Positions 39,714-49,607 of a stretch of 64,000 bases of DNA are shown here, piece by piece. A model generated the notes under the pieces. The model made no database searches. It was given only the letters and a program-made list of their open reading frames with translations, and had not been told where the DNA came from. The DNA comes from Shewanella mangrovisoli (GTDB lineage Bacteria > Pseudomonadota > Gammaproteobacteria > Enterobacterales > Shewanellaceae): positions 3,906,001 through 3,970,000 of the forward strand of contig NZ_CP080412.1 in assembly GCF_019457635.1 (NCBI RefSeq), written 5' to 3'. The translations under genes and the position numbers were made by a program. The number at the start of each line of letters is the position of its first letter. The stretch's first letter is position 1.

Positions 39714-40625
39714 ATGCCAGATTTAAACGGTATGATGCTATTTGCAGCCGTAGTTAGAGCGAAGGGATTCTCCCAAGCTGCACGTGAAACCGGCCACCCA
39801 AAATCCACCATAAGTCGCAAAATCGCGCAGCTCGAAGAAGAACTTGGCGTGCGATTATTACAACGCGACACCCGCAACTTAAGCCTGACTCAAGTCGGGG
39901 CCCTCTTTTATCAACACTGTGATTCCATTCGCAATGAGGTGGAAGCGGCCAAGGCGGTTATCGAGAGTACCCATGATGATGTGTCAGGATCATTACGGAT
40001 AGCTATTCCAGTCTCTTTTAGCCAAGAATTAATCGCTAACCTCTGTAGCGGATTCATGCGTTTATATCCCAATGTGGAATTGGATGTCCAGTTTACCGAC
40101 AACGATATCGGTTTAGTGGGTGAAGGATATGACATAGCTATCAAATATGGGCCACTGCAATCCTCTGATCTTGTTGCAAGATTACTGTTCGAGCGCCAAC
40201 CGATTCTCGTGGCAAGCCCTGCCTATTTAAAAGCCCGAGGCACACCTGCAACGCCAAAGGAATTAAGTGAGCACAGCGGTATCTTACTCGGGACATCACG
40301 CTCCGCGCCCATTTGGCCCTTAGGTAAAGGCGCGCGTAAGACCATGGTCAATTTTCAACGTAAGGTTAGGGTTAATAGCCCGATAATGGTCAAGCAGTTA
40401 GCCCTCGATGACTTTGGCATTGCCATGCTGTCTAACTCCGCCTGTAAGACGGAATTGGCGAATGGTCAACTGGTGCCCATACTGCAAGAATGGCCGATTG
40501 AGCCCTTTAAAGTCTACGGGGTGTATTCCAGCCGCCGCCAATTAGCCACTAATATCAGTGCCTTCTTGGACTTTTTCGTCAAACGCTTTAGTAGCCAAGA
40601 AAGCCTGCAATCCTTGATGGGCTAA
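39714..40625 (+). CDS. LysR-family regulator divergent from the carboxylase gene
   Basis: 303 residues. N-terminal HTH (VVRAKGFSQAARETGHPKST followed by ISRKIAQLEEELGVRLL) and an effector domain of the CrgA/AaeR-like subgroup (SGSLRIAIPVSFSQELIANL, DIAIKYG). Starts 122 bp from the divergent multidomain carboxylase gene, so it is its likely regulator. The start ATG is close behind a weak purine-rich stretch. Confidence 0.93.
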   Translation: MPDLNGMMLFAAVVRAKGFSQAARETGHPKSTISRKIAQLEEELGVRLLQRDTRNLSLTQVGALFYQHCDSIRNEVEAAKAVIESTHDDVSGSLRIAIPVSFSQELIANLCSGFMRLYPNVELDVQFTDNDIGLVGEGYDIAIKYGPLQSSDLVARLLFERQPILVASPAYLKARGTPATPKELSEHSGILLGTSRSAPIWPLGKGARKTMVNFQRKVRVNSPIMVKQLALDDFGIAMLSNSACKTELANGQLVPILQEWPIEPFKVYGVYSSRRQLATNISAFLDFFVKRFSSQESLQSLMG

Positions 40626-40926
40626 ACGCTTTATCGCAGCTGTCTTCTCCTTTCCTTACGTCGCCACCCCTGTACTCACACCACCATTGTGAACATCGAT
40701 ATTTCAGGGATAACAAAAAAGCCTAGCAAATTGGTAGGCTTTTTACGTTTAGGAATGAGGCGCTAATGCTCAGGCTGACGGTTAACGCGCGAAGCTTAAG
40801 TCGATGGAGCCTGACTGAATTAAATATGAGCCATTAGGTATAAGCGCATCGAGTATGAGTATTTTGTCCATATAACTTTACAGCTTATATGACGGCTATT
40901 TCACTAAAATGCGCCGCTAACCACTT
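40626..40926. other. Intergenic region between LysR and OXA genes
   Basis: About 300 bp between two convergent genes. It contains one clear bidirectional terminator at 40714-40745. The remainder has no ORF of note and no repeat that I can identify. Confidence 0.5.
40714..40745. terminator. Bidirectional terminator
   Basis: AAAAAAGCCTA and TAGGCTTTTT arms around GCAAATTGG, with a T-run on each strand. It serves the LysR gene (plus strand) and possibly the OXA gene from the opposite side. Confidence 0.85.
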
Positions 40927-41724
40927 CTAGGGAATAATTTTTTCCTGTTTCAGCACTTCTTTAGTGATGGTTTGACGCAGCCCTAAACCATCCGAGGTTG
41001 GCATATCCATATTGGTCGCGAAGAACCACACATTATCATCGAGTTCAACCCAACCCACCCACCAACCGATTTTCGGCTCAATTCTGACCGAATAACCAGT
41101 TTTAGCCCGAATAATATAATCGGCATTCGCCTCGGACAGCATGGCTTGTTTAACGATGCGCTGACTACGCTCCGAGACATGCAACTTGTTGTGGTACAGC
41201 TTGCGTAAAAATTCGATTTGCTGGATGGCCGAAATCCGAATGCCACCATCGAGCCAAAAGCTGTCTAAATTGCCCGAAATATCCTCATTGCCATAATCGA
41301 AGGCATGCAGCATCTTATTCATACGTGCTTGGCCGATTTTGCGAGCAAATTCTTGATACACAGGCACAACCGAATATTTCATCGCAGTAATTAAGTCATG
41401 GTCGCGGTTCCAGGCGGCGATATCGCGCGTCTGTCCATCCCATTTAAAGACTTGGTGCTCATCCTTAACCACACTTAAATCGAGTGCAATCAAGCTATTG
41501 GGAATTTTAAAGGTCGATGCGGGTAAAAATGCTTGGTTCGCCCGTTTAAGATCGTTGGTATATCCCTGCTGTTTATTCTCGTTCCAGAGTACAACCACGC
41601 CTTGGGTTTTATGTTCCGTAAAGTGAGTATTCCAACTCTGAGTTTCTTGCCACTCTTTTGCTTCCGCAGGCATTCCGATAATCGATGCCACTAACAACAC
41701 AGCCGATAAGGCTAATGCACGCAT
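40927..41724 (-). CDS. blaOXA: Class D beta-lactamase, OXA-48/OXA-54-like
   Basis: 265 residues from ATG at 41724 (AAGGGG upstream), identical in length to OXA-48; an open frame continues 31 codons upstream without a binding site. Signal MRALALSAVLLVASI. Serine active site PASTFKIPN (S-T-F-K), SVV motif (KYSVVPVYQ), YGN (DYGNEDIS) and KTG (RAKTGYS) are all present. By my recall it is over 90% identical to OXA-48 with scattered changes, including RIEPKIGWWVGW retained. Chromosomal in Shewanella; this is the natural reservoir from which OXA-48-like carbapenemases spread. No mobile element flanks it here. Confidence 0.96.
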   Translation of the reverse strand: MRALALSAVLLVASIIGMPAEAKEWQETQSWNTHFTEHKTQGVVVLWNENKQQGYTNDLKRANQAFLPASTFKIPNSLIALDLSVVKDEHQVFKWDGQTRDIAAWNRDHDLITAMKYSVVPVYQEFARKIGQARMNKMLHAFDYGNEDISGNLDSFWLDGGIRISAIQQIEFLRKLYHNKLHVSERSQRIVKQAMLSEANADYIIRAKTGYSVRIEPKIGWWVGWVELDDNVWFFATNMDMPTSDGLGLRQTITKEVLKQEKIIP

Positions 41725-42094
41725 AACGTCCCCTTGCTCAAGGCAATAAATCCATAAAAATAAGGCGTTAAGGTTATCACTGTCTCGGCGCGCTTTCCCT
41801 AGCAAACTGCTGACCAATTGTGGCAGAAAAAAGGCACACGGCTAAAGCGGGATAGTGTCAATGCTCGCAGTCAACGAAACGAACTCACAACCTAAAAACG
41901 CCACTTAGATAACATCTATATACAAAACAGGAATAAGATCCTCGAATCACTTTAGGTAAACTCTTATACTCAAAGCAATCATTGTGACTTTTTGGCATAA
42001 GTTACATCCGCTCTAGGATGAAGCAAACCAGAACGCCTTAGGAACATCGCCCTTTTCCAGCAAAATAAGTGATTAAAATAAAAAGGAAACGCCA
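41725..42094. other. Divergent promoter region of blaOXA and the C15-like gene
   Basis: 370 bp between two divergent starts. AT-rich with no ORF. The OXA start has its AAGGGG site at the left edge and the peptidase gene has AAAGGAAA just before its ATG. I cannot place promoter boxes with confidence and see no beta-lactam-regulator gene beside it. Confidence 0.4.
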
Positions 42095-43252
42095 ATGTTA
42101 AAGCCCAGTCTCGCTTTTATCCTCGCCAGCACAGTGGTGCAAACCGCAGCTGCAGTACAACTCCTAGGAGATGTGGAAGTTTCCCGCATTCCCACCGCTG
42201 AAAAAGTCATGGCTGAGGTGGTCAATCGCTATCAAGCCTTGGATGAAGGCTTGGCTAATCAATTATCTGCACAAAAGAATGAGCGCGATGCAACCCAACT
42301 TGCCGCGCGCCAAGGACACAGACTGTGGCAACAGGCGGTGCGTGATGTGCAGTCAGGGCACTTTGACGACAGATCCCTCTATTGGGCTCGGCTCTCAATG
42401 TTAAATAGCATCAAGAGTAATAGCGCTAATTTCAAAATGGCCGATTGGCAACAGCAGATTTTAGCCAGCGCCGTCGAAAAGGCATCTCGCGGTTTCAGCG
42501 ATATCCAATACGATGACGATGTGCAGGTGAAAATCTTCCTGACGGGATTCGACCCTTTCTTCCTCGATAAAGACATCAGCCAGAGTAATCCTTCGGGTTT
42601 GGTTGCCCTCGCCCTCGATGGTTTTAGGTTTGATATCAACGGCAAAAAAGCCCAAATCGAAACCGCGATGATCCCAGTGCGCTTCGAGGATTTTGACCAA
42701 GGCATTATCGAGTCGCTACTCAGCCCAATTTATCGCGATCCTAAAACCCAGTTTGTTTTTACCGTCAGCATGGGTCGAAATGACTTTGATATTGAACGCT
42801 TCCCGGGCCGTAACCGTAGCGCCGCCGCGCCGGATAACCAAAATCTGTACACAGGCGGGAGCAAAACTGCGCCTGTCGCCCCCAAACTCAACGGTAAAGA
42901 CTTTATCGGCCCTGAGTTTGTTGAGTTTTCACTGCCCGTAGCCGCCATGCAGGTCAAAGACGGCCAATGGAAAGTCAACGACAACCATACAGTGACGACC
43001 CTAGCCCGCGGCGAATTTAATGCCAGCTCCCTAAGCGAGCTGCAAAATGAAACCTCGGTCGAAGGTTCTGGCGGTGGCTATCTCTCAAACGAGATTTCTT
43101 ATCGCGCCATTGTGTTACAGCAAAAGTTCAATAGCCCTGCCAAGGTTGGCCATATCCACACCCCAAGGGTGAAGGGCTACGACAACGCCACCGAACAAGC
43201 GATTGTCGAGCAAGTACGCACTATGGTGATGCAGGCCGCAGCGAGCCTGTAA
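42095..43252 (+). CDS. Secreted pyroglutamyl-peptidase-like protein (C15 family) with Cys-to-Ser change
   Basis: 385 residues, longer than C15 enzymes (about 215), with an N-terminal signal peptide (MLKPSLAFILASTVVQTAAA) and an extra 120-residue helical region. The C15 fold is recognisable: VKIFLTGFDPFF, then ETAMIPVRFEDFD, then SMGRNDFDIERFPGRN with E234 in the place of the catalytic Glu, AAPDN, and a final motif YLSNEISYRA followed by VGHIHTPRV. In true C15 enzymes the first residue of the CN pair is the catalytic Cys; here it is S331, while the His (H355) is kept. It may be a Ser variant or inactive. Export of a C15-like protein is also unusual. Confidence 0.8.
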   Translation: MLKPSLAFILASTVVQTAAAVQLLGDVEVSRIPTAEKVMAEVVNRYQALDEGLANQLSAQKNERDATQLAARQGHRLWQQAVRDVQSGHFDDRSLYWARLSMLNSIKSNSANFKMADWQQQILASAVEKASRGFSDIQYDDDVQVKIFLTGFDPFFLDKDISQSNPSGLVALALDGFRFDINGKKAQIETAMIPVRFEDFDQGIIESLLSPIYRDPKTQFVFTVSMGRNDFDIERFPGRNRSAAAPDNQNLYTGGSKTAPVAPKLNGKDFIGPEFVEFSLPVAAMQVKDGQWKVNDNHTVTTLARGEFNASSLSELQNETSVEGSGGGYLSNEISYRAIVLQQKFNSPAKVGHIHTPRVKGYDNATEQAIVEQVRTMVMQAAASL

Positions 43253-43430
43253 CAGGCACAATACTGGTATTGTCGGCAAGCGTTGGTTATGATGCAAACG
43301 CTTGCCCAAACGCTTGTCGAGCCACCTTGAATAAGGTTTTTGGGCTCGTAAAATCCTAATCGATGCCTTGCGATAGCGAGAGATATTGTTTACTTGATGC
43401 TTTGCAGAATAAGAGTTAACGCCTAAGTCT

Positions 43431-44045
43431 ATGTTTAACCCGAGATCCCTACTCAATAGCCTGCGCCGTAAAGCCATCTCACCCGCGAGTATCACCACAT
43501 CGACTGCGGCCAATACGGCGAAAGCCAACACGTCCCAACGCCAGCCAAAGCCACTGACACCACTGCAGCAACAAATCCTAGTACGCATTGAAGACTGTTA
43601 TCAGCAGGCGGAAATCTACTTTAAGCGTCCATTTGCGCGGCCGCTGACCCAATTTACCCTGCGGGGCAGGAGTGCGGGCACGGCGCATTTGCAACAGAAT
43701 CGCCTGCGCTTTAATCCCGTATTACTCAAGGAAAATAGCGAAGCCTTCTTAGCCGAAGTGGTGCCCCACGAAATCAGTCATTTACTCTGCTTTCAACTCT
43801 TTGGCAAAACCAAGCCCCATGGCCGCGAGTGGCAATCCATCATGCTCAAACTGTTTAAAGTGAGCCCCAATACCACCCACAGTTTCGATACTCAGTCGGT
43901 TAAAGGGAAAGACTTTGAGTACCGCTGCGCCTGCGGCCCAGTTAGGCTGAGCATCCGTCGCCACAATAAAGTGCTGCGTGGTGAAACCCGTTATCTGTGT
44001 AAACGCTGTCATACCCACCTCACCTTTACCCAAGCCGCCGAATAA
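43431..44045 (+). CDS. sprT: SprT-family zinc metalloprotease-like protein
   Basis: 204 residues. The HExxH motif is HEISH in EVVPHEISHLLCFQLFG, followed by KPHGREWQSIM, where the third His (H in KPHG) completes the zinc site. A C-terminal zinc ribbon is present (YRCACGPVRL and YLCKRCHTHL). It resembles SprT/Spartan proteins; E. coli SprT function is poorly defined. The N-terminal 40 residues are polar and extra. The start is weakly supported, so it could be a little shorter. Confidence 0.9.
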   Translation: MFNPRSLLNSLRRKAISPASITTSTAANTAKANTSQRQPKPLTPLQQQILVRIEDCYQQAEIYFKRPFARPLTQFTLRGRSAGTAHLQQNRLRFNPVLLKENSEAFLAEVVPHEISHLLCFQLFGKTKPHGREWQSIMLKLFKVSPNTTHSFDTQSVKGKDFEYRCACGPVRLSIRRHNKVLRGETRYLCKRCHTHLTFTQAAE

Positions 44046-44174
44046 TCCGCCATACACTAAATCCTCGGCCAAAAGTACGAGCGATTTGCATAAGGCGCAG
44101 TATTTCCCTTACCATTCAGGCATAAGAGACGAGCCACAGGCTCGCGTAGTACAGATTACTTTTTGGGATAAATA

Positions 44175-44948
44175 TTGAACAACTCCAAGATAGCCTTAAG
44201 GTCTCGGCAAGCCTTGCTGTGCCTATTCAGTTGGCTGGCGGTTTCGGCCTCAGTCAATGCCTCTCCTTCACACCCCAATAGTTTCAGCCAAGCCAAGGTC
44301 TTGTCCCAATCCTTATATCAAGGCAGCCGTCAGGGCACCCTGCCCGCGGTCAGTTTTTATTGTGGCTGTGATATCCAAATAAAGGGCAAATCCTGGAAGC
44401 CCGATCTCAACAGCTGCGGCTATCAAGTGCGTAAACAAGAAACCCGCGCCAACCGCATCGAGTGGGAACATATCGTCCCGGCGTGGGAATTTGGTCATCA
44501 ATTACAATGCTGGCAAAAGGGCGGCCGTAAAAACTGCGCTGATAACAGCAAAGAATTCAATAAAATGGAAGCGGACATGCACAATCTGGTGCCCGCGATT
44601 GGTGAAGTGAACGGCGATCGCAGCAACTTCCGTTTTAGCCAATGGAACGGTAAGGCCGACCAATATGGTCAATGCACTATGGTCATCGACTTTAAGAATC
44701 GCCAAGCCCAGCCGCCCGCTAATGCCCGAGGCAAAATAGCCCGCACTTACCTGTATATGCAGCAAACCTACGGCCTTAAAATCGCCTCGCAGCAATTAAA
44801 ATTGTTCAAAGCATGGGATAAAAGCTATCCAGTTGATACTATTGAATGCAAACGCGATAACGCCATAGCGCAGATCCAAGGTAATCATAATCCCTTTGTG
44901 CAGAATGCCTGCAATGCGCCGCCACTGCGCCAACAATTAGCCGAATAA
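44175..44948 (+). CDS. endA: Endonuclease I (EndA), periplasmic
   Basis: 257 residues starting at TTG 44175 (no better start gives the full signal peptide). A signal peptide ([17 protein letters not shown]) and the endonuclease I core: [14 protein letters not shown], containing the His-Me finger [29 protein letters not shown] sequence (seen in part), and conserved Cys residues for disulfides. It cleaves double-stranded DNA in the periplasm or outside. It lies 9 bp upstream of rsmE, an order conserved in gammaproteobacteria (endA-rsmE-gshB). Confidence 0.95.
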   Translation: MNNSKIALRSRQALLCLFSWLAVSASVNASPSHPNSFSQAKVLSQSLYQGSRQGTLPAVSFYCGCDIQIKGKSWKPDLNSCGYQVRKQETRANRIEWEHIVPAWEFGHQLQCWQKGGRKNCADNSKEFNKMEADMHNLVPAIGEVNGDRSNFRFSQWNGKADQYGQCTMVIDFKNRQAQPPANARGKIARTYLYMQQTYGLKIASQQLKLFKAWDKSYPVDTIECKRDNAIAQIQGNHNPFVQNACNAPPLRQQLAE

Positions 44949-44956
44949 GGTCGACA

Positions 44957-45688
44957 ATGAGAGTTCCAAGAATTTATCAACCTCAACCATTAGCCGTAAA
45001 TCAACAGCTGAATTTAGATGAGGATGGCGCAGCCCATATTGGCAAAGTATTGCGTATGGGCAGTGGCGAACACATTAGCCTGTTTAATGGCGATGGTAAT
45101 GATTATCTTGCCGAAATTGTCGATGCGGGTAAAAAGTCGGTCACGGTAAAAGTACTGTCCTGTGAGGCTAATCCCTCGGAGTCGCCCCTCAACTTGCATT
45201 TAGGCCAAGTAATTTCCCGCGGCGATCGGATGGAGTTCACCATTCAAAAATCCGTTGAGCTAGGGGTGAATACCATTACACCGCTATTTTCTGACCGCTG
45301 CGGGGTCAAGCTCAATGGTGAGCGTCTCGAAAAGAAAATTCAGCAATGGCAAAAGATTGTGATCAGCGCCTGTGAGCAATCTGGCCGTAGCCAAGTGCCT
45401 ATCGTTCGCCCCGCCATGGAATTACAGGAATGGTGTAGCGAACCGACCAGCGCGCTCAAACTCAACTTGCACCCAAGGGCGGCACACGGTATCAATGGCT
45501 TAGATTTATCCCATACCCGTGTACGCCTGCTGATCGGCCCCGAAGGGGGATTATCGGCGGAAGAAATCGCCATGACGGAAACCTACCAGTTTACCGATGT
45601 GTTACTCGGCCCCCGAGTGCTACGCACCGAAACCGCCTCACTCACGGCGATTACCGCGCTGCAACTTAGATTTGGTGACTTAGGGTAA
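44957..45688 (+). CDS. rsmE: 16S rRNA (uracil1498-N3)-methyltransferase
   Basis: 243 residues, the usual size. A SPOUT methyltransferase that methylates U1498 of 16S rRNA with SAM. The SAM-binding knot shows [14 protein letters not shown] and [30 protein letters not shown] and SDRCGVKL are also typical. AAGGTCG precedes the ATG. It follows endA closely and precedes gshB. Confidence 0.97.
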   Translation: MRVPRIYQPQPLAVNQQLNLDEDGAAHIGKVLRMGSGEHISLFNGDGNDYLAEIVDAGKKSVTVKVLSCEANPSESPLNLHLGQVISRGDRMEFTIQKSVELGVNTITPLFSDRCGVKLNGERLEKKIQQWQKIVISACEQSGRSQVPIVRPAMELQEWCSEPTSALKLNLHPRAAHGINGLDLSHTRVRLLIGPEGGLSAEEIAMTETYQFTDVLLGPRVLRTETASLTAITALQLRFGDLG

Positions 45689-45773
45689 AGGTTAACCGCT
45701 AACTAGCGAATCGATTACTGGCTAATCCATAAATGCTTTTTGCCTGCAACGGCAATCAATAAGGAACAGATTA

Positions 45774-46721
45774 ATGATAAAACTCGGCATAGTGATGGAC
45801 CCCATCAGTGAGATCAACATTAAGAAAGACTCCAGTTTTGCCATGCTAATGGCGGCGCAGGAAAGGGGTTACCAACTGTTTTATATGGAAATGGCCGACC
45901 TCGCCATGGTCAACGGCGTTGCCATGGGCAATATGCGTCCATTAAAGGTCATCAATGATGCCAATAAATGGTTCGAATTGGGCGACGCCCAAGATACGCC
46001 GCTGAGCGAGCTTAACGTAGTGTTAATGCGTAAAGACCCGCCGTTCGATACCGAATTTATCTACGCCACTTACATGCTAGAACGCGCCGAAGAGCAAGGC
46101 GTACTGATTGTGAATAAGCCGCAAAGCCTGCGCGATGCCAACGAGAAACTATTCACCGCATGGTTTAGCGAATTTACGCCAGAAACCATAGTGACCCGCG
46201 ATGCCAACCGCATCCGCGCGTTCCACCAAGCCAAGGGCGACATTATCCTCAAGCCATTAGACGGCATGGGTGGCACCTCGATTTTCCGCGTGAAGCAGGA
46301 CGACCCTAACCTTGGGGTGATCATCGAAACCTTGACCCAATATGGCAACCAATACGCCATGGCGCAGGCCTTTATTCCTGAAATTACCAAGGGCGACAAG
46401 CGCATTCTGGTGGTGGACGGTGAGCCAGTGCCCTACGCCTTAGCGCGTATTCCGAAAAAAGGCGAAACCCGCGGTAACTTGGCCGCAGGCGGCAGCGGTG
46501 TTGCCCAGCCTTTATCGGACTCAGATTGGAAAATCGCCCGCGCCATTGGCCCAGAGCTGAAAAAACGCGGCCTGATTTTTGTGGGTCTGGATGTGATTGG
46601 TGACAAGCTGACCGAGATTAACGTCACTAGCCCAACCTGTATCCGTGAAATCCAAGCGGCATTCGATGTGGACATTACTGGCATGCTGTTCGATGCCATC
46701 GAAGCCCGTCTTGCCCAGTAA
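45774..46721 (+). CDS. gshB: Glutathione synthetase
   Basis: 315 residues, as in E. coli. An ATP-grasp ligase joining gamma-glutamylcysteine and glycine. LGIVMDPISEINIKKDSSFA at the start, KPLDGMGGTSIFRV glycine loop, and EINVTSPTCIREI at the metal/ATP site are intact. AAGGAA lies 8 nt before the ATG. Third gene in endA-rsmE-gshB. Confidence 0.98.
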   Translation: MIKLGIVMDPISEINIKKDSSFAMLMAAQERGYQLFYMEMADLAMVNGVAMGNMRPLKVINDANKWFELGDAQDTPLSELNVVLMRKDPPFDTEFIYATYMLERAEEQGVLIVNKPQSLRDANEKLFTAWFSEFTPETIVTRDANRIRAFHQAKGDIILKPLDGMGGTSIFRVKQDDPNLGVIIETLTQYGNQYAMAQAFIPEITKGDKRILVVDGEPVPYALARIPKKGETRGNLAAGGSGVAQPLSDSDWKIARAIGPELKKRGLIFVGLDVIGDKLTEINVTSPTCIREIQAAFDVDITGMLFDAIEARLAQ

Positions 46722-46794
46722 GCTTGTACACCTACAAGATAATATTATTCATTGAAGGCGCCCACAGAGCGCCTACGACTTCTAGGGATCTGAT

Positions 46795-48183
46795 ATGAGT
46801 TTCACCAAAGCGCCACTGTTATTGCTTGGTATGAGTTTATGGCTCTCCACCTCCGCACTGGCAGTCGAAGCAGGAGCGAATGAGACTGGCCCAGTAAAAG
46901 CCCCCTCACGCCCGAAAAATATTGTGATCATGATTGGCGACGGCATGGGGCCTTCCTACACCAGTGCCTATCGTTATTACAAGGACAATCCAGATACCGA
47001 AGAAGTCGAACAAACCGTGTTCGACCGTTTATTGGTTGGTATGGCGAGCACTTATCCCGCTAACGTCAGCGGTTATGTGACCGACTCGGCCGCCGCCGCG
47101 ACCGCGCTCGCGACTGGAGTCAAATCCTATAACGGCGCCATCTCGGTCGATACGCAAAAACAACCATTGCCCACCATACTCGAAAAGGCCAAAACCTTAG
47201 GCTTGAGCACGGGCGTAGCGGTTACGTCGCAAATCAACCATGCCACACCAGCGGCCTTTTTATCCCACAACGAGAGCCGTAAAAACTACGATGCACTGGC
47301 ATTAAGTTATCTTGAAACCAACGCCGATGTGTTTTTAGGTGGCGGGCAAAAATACTTTCCCCCTGAGCTGTTAGCCCAGTTCACCGCCAAGGGCTATCAA
47401 CACATTACCCGCTTTGACGATCTGGCCAGCATTACCCAGCCTAAGGTCTTAGGTTTGTTTGCCGAAGTGCAACTGCCTTGGGCCATAGATGAAAAAGATG
47501 CTAAAAAACTCAGCACCTTGACTCAAAAAGCCCTCAGTTTACTGTCGCAAAATGAGCAAGGCTTTGTGCTGCTGGTCGAGGGTAGCCTTATCGACTGGGC
47601 GGGACACAACAATGATATCGCCGCCGCCATGGGCGAAATGGATGAATTTGCTAATACGATTGAAGTCGTCGAGCAATTCGTACGCCAAAATCCCGATACC
47701 TTAATGGTGATCACCGCCGACCATAACACCGGCGGGTTATCGATTGGCGCCGATGGCAACTACAACTGGAATCCAGAGATCCTACGTAATATCTCGGCAA
47801 GCTCAGATACCTTAGCCCAAGCCGCCCTTGGCGGTGATACTTGGCAAGCCGACCTATCCCGCGGGTTAGGCTTTGAATTGACCGAAGAAGAAGTGGCTAA
47901 GTTAAATGTTGCCAGAATGCAGGGTTTAGAGACCATGGCCGTTGCGATTCGCCATGTGATTGATAAACGCACCGATACGGGTTGGACGACCGGCGGCCAT
48001 ACGGGGACCGACGTGCAAGTCTTTGCCGCAGGCCCAGCCTCTGAGTTATTTAACGGTCATCAAGACAACACAGATATCGCCAATAAGATTTTTAGCCTGT
48101 TACCTAAGCCTAAAAAGCCAAAAGCCCCTGCACAGGCATCGACTCCAGCTCCAGCACCTACACCTGCGCAGCCTCAAGGCTAA
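46795..48183 (+). CDS. phoA: Alkaline phosphatase (PhoA-type)
   Basis: 462 residues. A signal peptide (APLLLLGMSLWLSTSALA) leads to a periplasmic metallo-phosphatase. MIGDGMGPSY carries the metal-binding Asp, DSAAAATALATG the catalytic Ser102-type residue, EGSLIDWAGHNND and TADHNTGG the zinc-binding Asp/His residues, and GWTTGGHTGTDV the last His. The C-terminal 25 residues are a Pro/Ala-rich tail (AQASTPAPAPTPAQ), unlike E. coli PhoA. It releases phosphate from phosphomonoesters; a Pho box was not identified. Confidence 0.94.
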   Translation: MSFTKAPLLLLGMSLWLSTSALAVEAGANETGPVKAPSRPKNIVIMIGDGMGPSYTSAYRYYKDNPDTEEVEQTVFDRLLVGMASTYPANVSGYVTDSAAAATALATGVKSYNGAISVDTQKQPLPTILEKAKTLGLSTGVAVTSQINHATPAAFLSHNESRKNYDALALSYLETNADVFLGGGQKYFPPELLAQFTAKGYQHITRFDDLASITQPKVLGLFAEVQLPWAIDEKDAKKLSTLTQKALSLLSQNEQGFVLLVEGSLIDWAGHNNDIAAAMGEMDEFANTIEVVEQFVRQNPDTLMVITADHNTGGLSIGADGNYNWNPEILRNISASSDTLAQAALGGDTWQADLSRGLGFELTEEEVAKLNVARMQGLETMAVAIRHVIDKRTDTGWTTGGHTGTDVQVFAAGPASELFNGHQDNTDIANKIFSLLPKPKKPKAPAQASTPAPAPTPAQPQG

Positions 48184-48251
48184 TTTGCTGCTATTGGCTA
48201 GGGATAAGGGATAAGAGTTAGCCCACGCGAATATCGCGCTGGCTAACAGAG

Positions 48252-48284
48252 AAAGGCAACCGTGTTTACACAGTTGCCTTTTTA
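48252..48284 (+). terminator. Terminator of the phosphatase gene
   Basis: GGCAAC(C)GTGTTTACACAGTTGCC forms a stem with an AAAGG/CCTTT extension and is followed by a T-run. It lies about 70 bp after the phosphatase stop. Confidence 0.8.
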
Positions 48285-48380
48285 TTGGCTTTCTTTCCGC
48301 ACCGTTCGAGTGAGCACAGTGTTGCAGCATCCCTTAAGTCGGCGGCTTGCAGGCTGGCTCGAAGCAGAATAAGGGGTATA

Positions 48381-49442
48381 ATGCCCGCACTTATTTTTTA
48401 CGGTAGCCATGCAGTGTTAACGAATCCATCGCAAGTCATTATCCGCAATCAGGAAACCCTGAGCCAACATAAAGTCTTAGTGCTAAACCATGAGGCAGAC
48501 TCATTGCCCAAAGCACTGCTCGATGTCGCCCAGTCCGTCGATGCCCTCGCCTTGGATTACCACCATTACCTACATTTAGCGCCACAGGCCAATGCCAAAC
48601 TGCGCTGCTATTTTGGCCATCAACTGCCCCACCAGGATAAGTACGACACTGTGATTGTGTACTTCCCTAAGGCGAAGCCATTAGCGCCCTATTTGTTTAA
48701 TCTGGCGGCTCAGCATTTAGTGGCCGATGGTCAACTCTTAGTCGTGGGAGAGAATAAAGGCGGGGTTAAATCCTTAGTCAAACTGCTGCCGAAATACTTT
48801 GCCACCGGCGTTAAACTCGATAACGCGCGCCATTGCCTACTCTTTGGCAGCAGCCTAATCGATACCGCGCCCGAGATTAAACTCAGCGATTGGACCAGCC
48901 AGTATCAACTCGCCACCCCGCAGGGCAATATCACCATCTGCAACTTAGTCGGTGTGTTCAGTGAAAAGCATTTAGACCAAGGCACAGAGCTATTGCTATC
49001 GCATCTACCAACGCTTTCTGGCCGAGTACTGGATTTTGGCTGCGGCGCAGGCGTGATTGCCGCAGCACTGTTAAAGGCACAACCGACACTGTCGTTAGAA
49101 TGTATTGATATCAATGCCATGGCGCTGGCCTCCTGCGAACTCACGCTGGCGGCAAACGGCATGACGGCCAAGGTTTATCCCTCCGATGGACTGGCGCAAA
49201 CCAGTGGAAAATTCGACGGTATTATCTCCAACCCACCGTTCCACGATGGCCTTGCCAGCACCACTAGCATTGCCCAAAGTTTTGTTGCCGATAGCGCCAA
49301 GCAATTGCAATCTAAAGGGATTTGGCAAATCGTCGCTAACCGTCACTTGCCCTACTCTGACACCATCGCCGCCGAGTTCGGCCAATTAACCGTGCCGGCG
49401 GAGAACAACAAGTACAAACTCTATTCCTTCCAACAGGCCTAA
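48381..49442 (+). CDS. rsmC: 16S rRNA (guanine1207-N2)-methyltransferase
   Basis: 353 residues from ATG at 48381 with AAGGGG upstream; the frame stays open 96 bp earlier without support. The N-terminal half is the degenerate methyltransferase-like domain, the C-terminal half the active one: [15 protein letters not shown] (SAM motif I), [20 protein letters not shown], and NPPFHDG, the NPPF motif of N2-guanine methylases. It methylates G1207 of 16S rRNA. Confidence 0.96.
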   Translation: MPALIFYGSHAVLTNPSQVIIRNQETLSQHKVLVLNHEADSLPKALLDVAQSVDALALDYHHYLHLAPQANAKLRCYFGHQLPHQDKYDTVIVYFPKAKPLAPYLFNLAAQHLVADGQLLVVGENKGGVKSLVKLLPKYFATGVKLDNARHCLLFGSSLIDTAPEIKLSDWTSQYQLATPQGNITICNLVGVFSEKHLDQGTELLLSHLPTLSGRVLDFGCGAGVIAAALLKAQPTLSLECIDINAMALASCELTLAANGMTAKVYPSDGLAQTSGKFDGIISNPPFHDGLASTTSIAQSFVADSAKQLQSKGIWQIVANRHLPYSDTIAAEFGQLTVPAENNKYKLYSFQQA

Positions 49443-49607
49443 TCTTAAGCCCCGCTCGATTGTGAGTGGGGCAACACCCTTCGCATCGATACCTTCCAAT
49501 ATCCTTTATGGTTAAGCCTCAACTTAGCTATGGAAAATTGCTGCCAATACAATCAATTATTTGGAATTTTTGGGGCAGCCTCGATATGATAAGTCTCGAC
49601 TCCCAAT

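Noticed and set aside
40927..41817. Longer start for the beta-lactamase
   Set aside because: The 31-codon extension has no ribosome binding site and would bury the signal peptide; ATG at 41724 has AAGGGG and gives the OXA-48 length.
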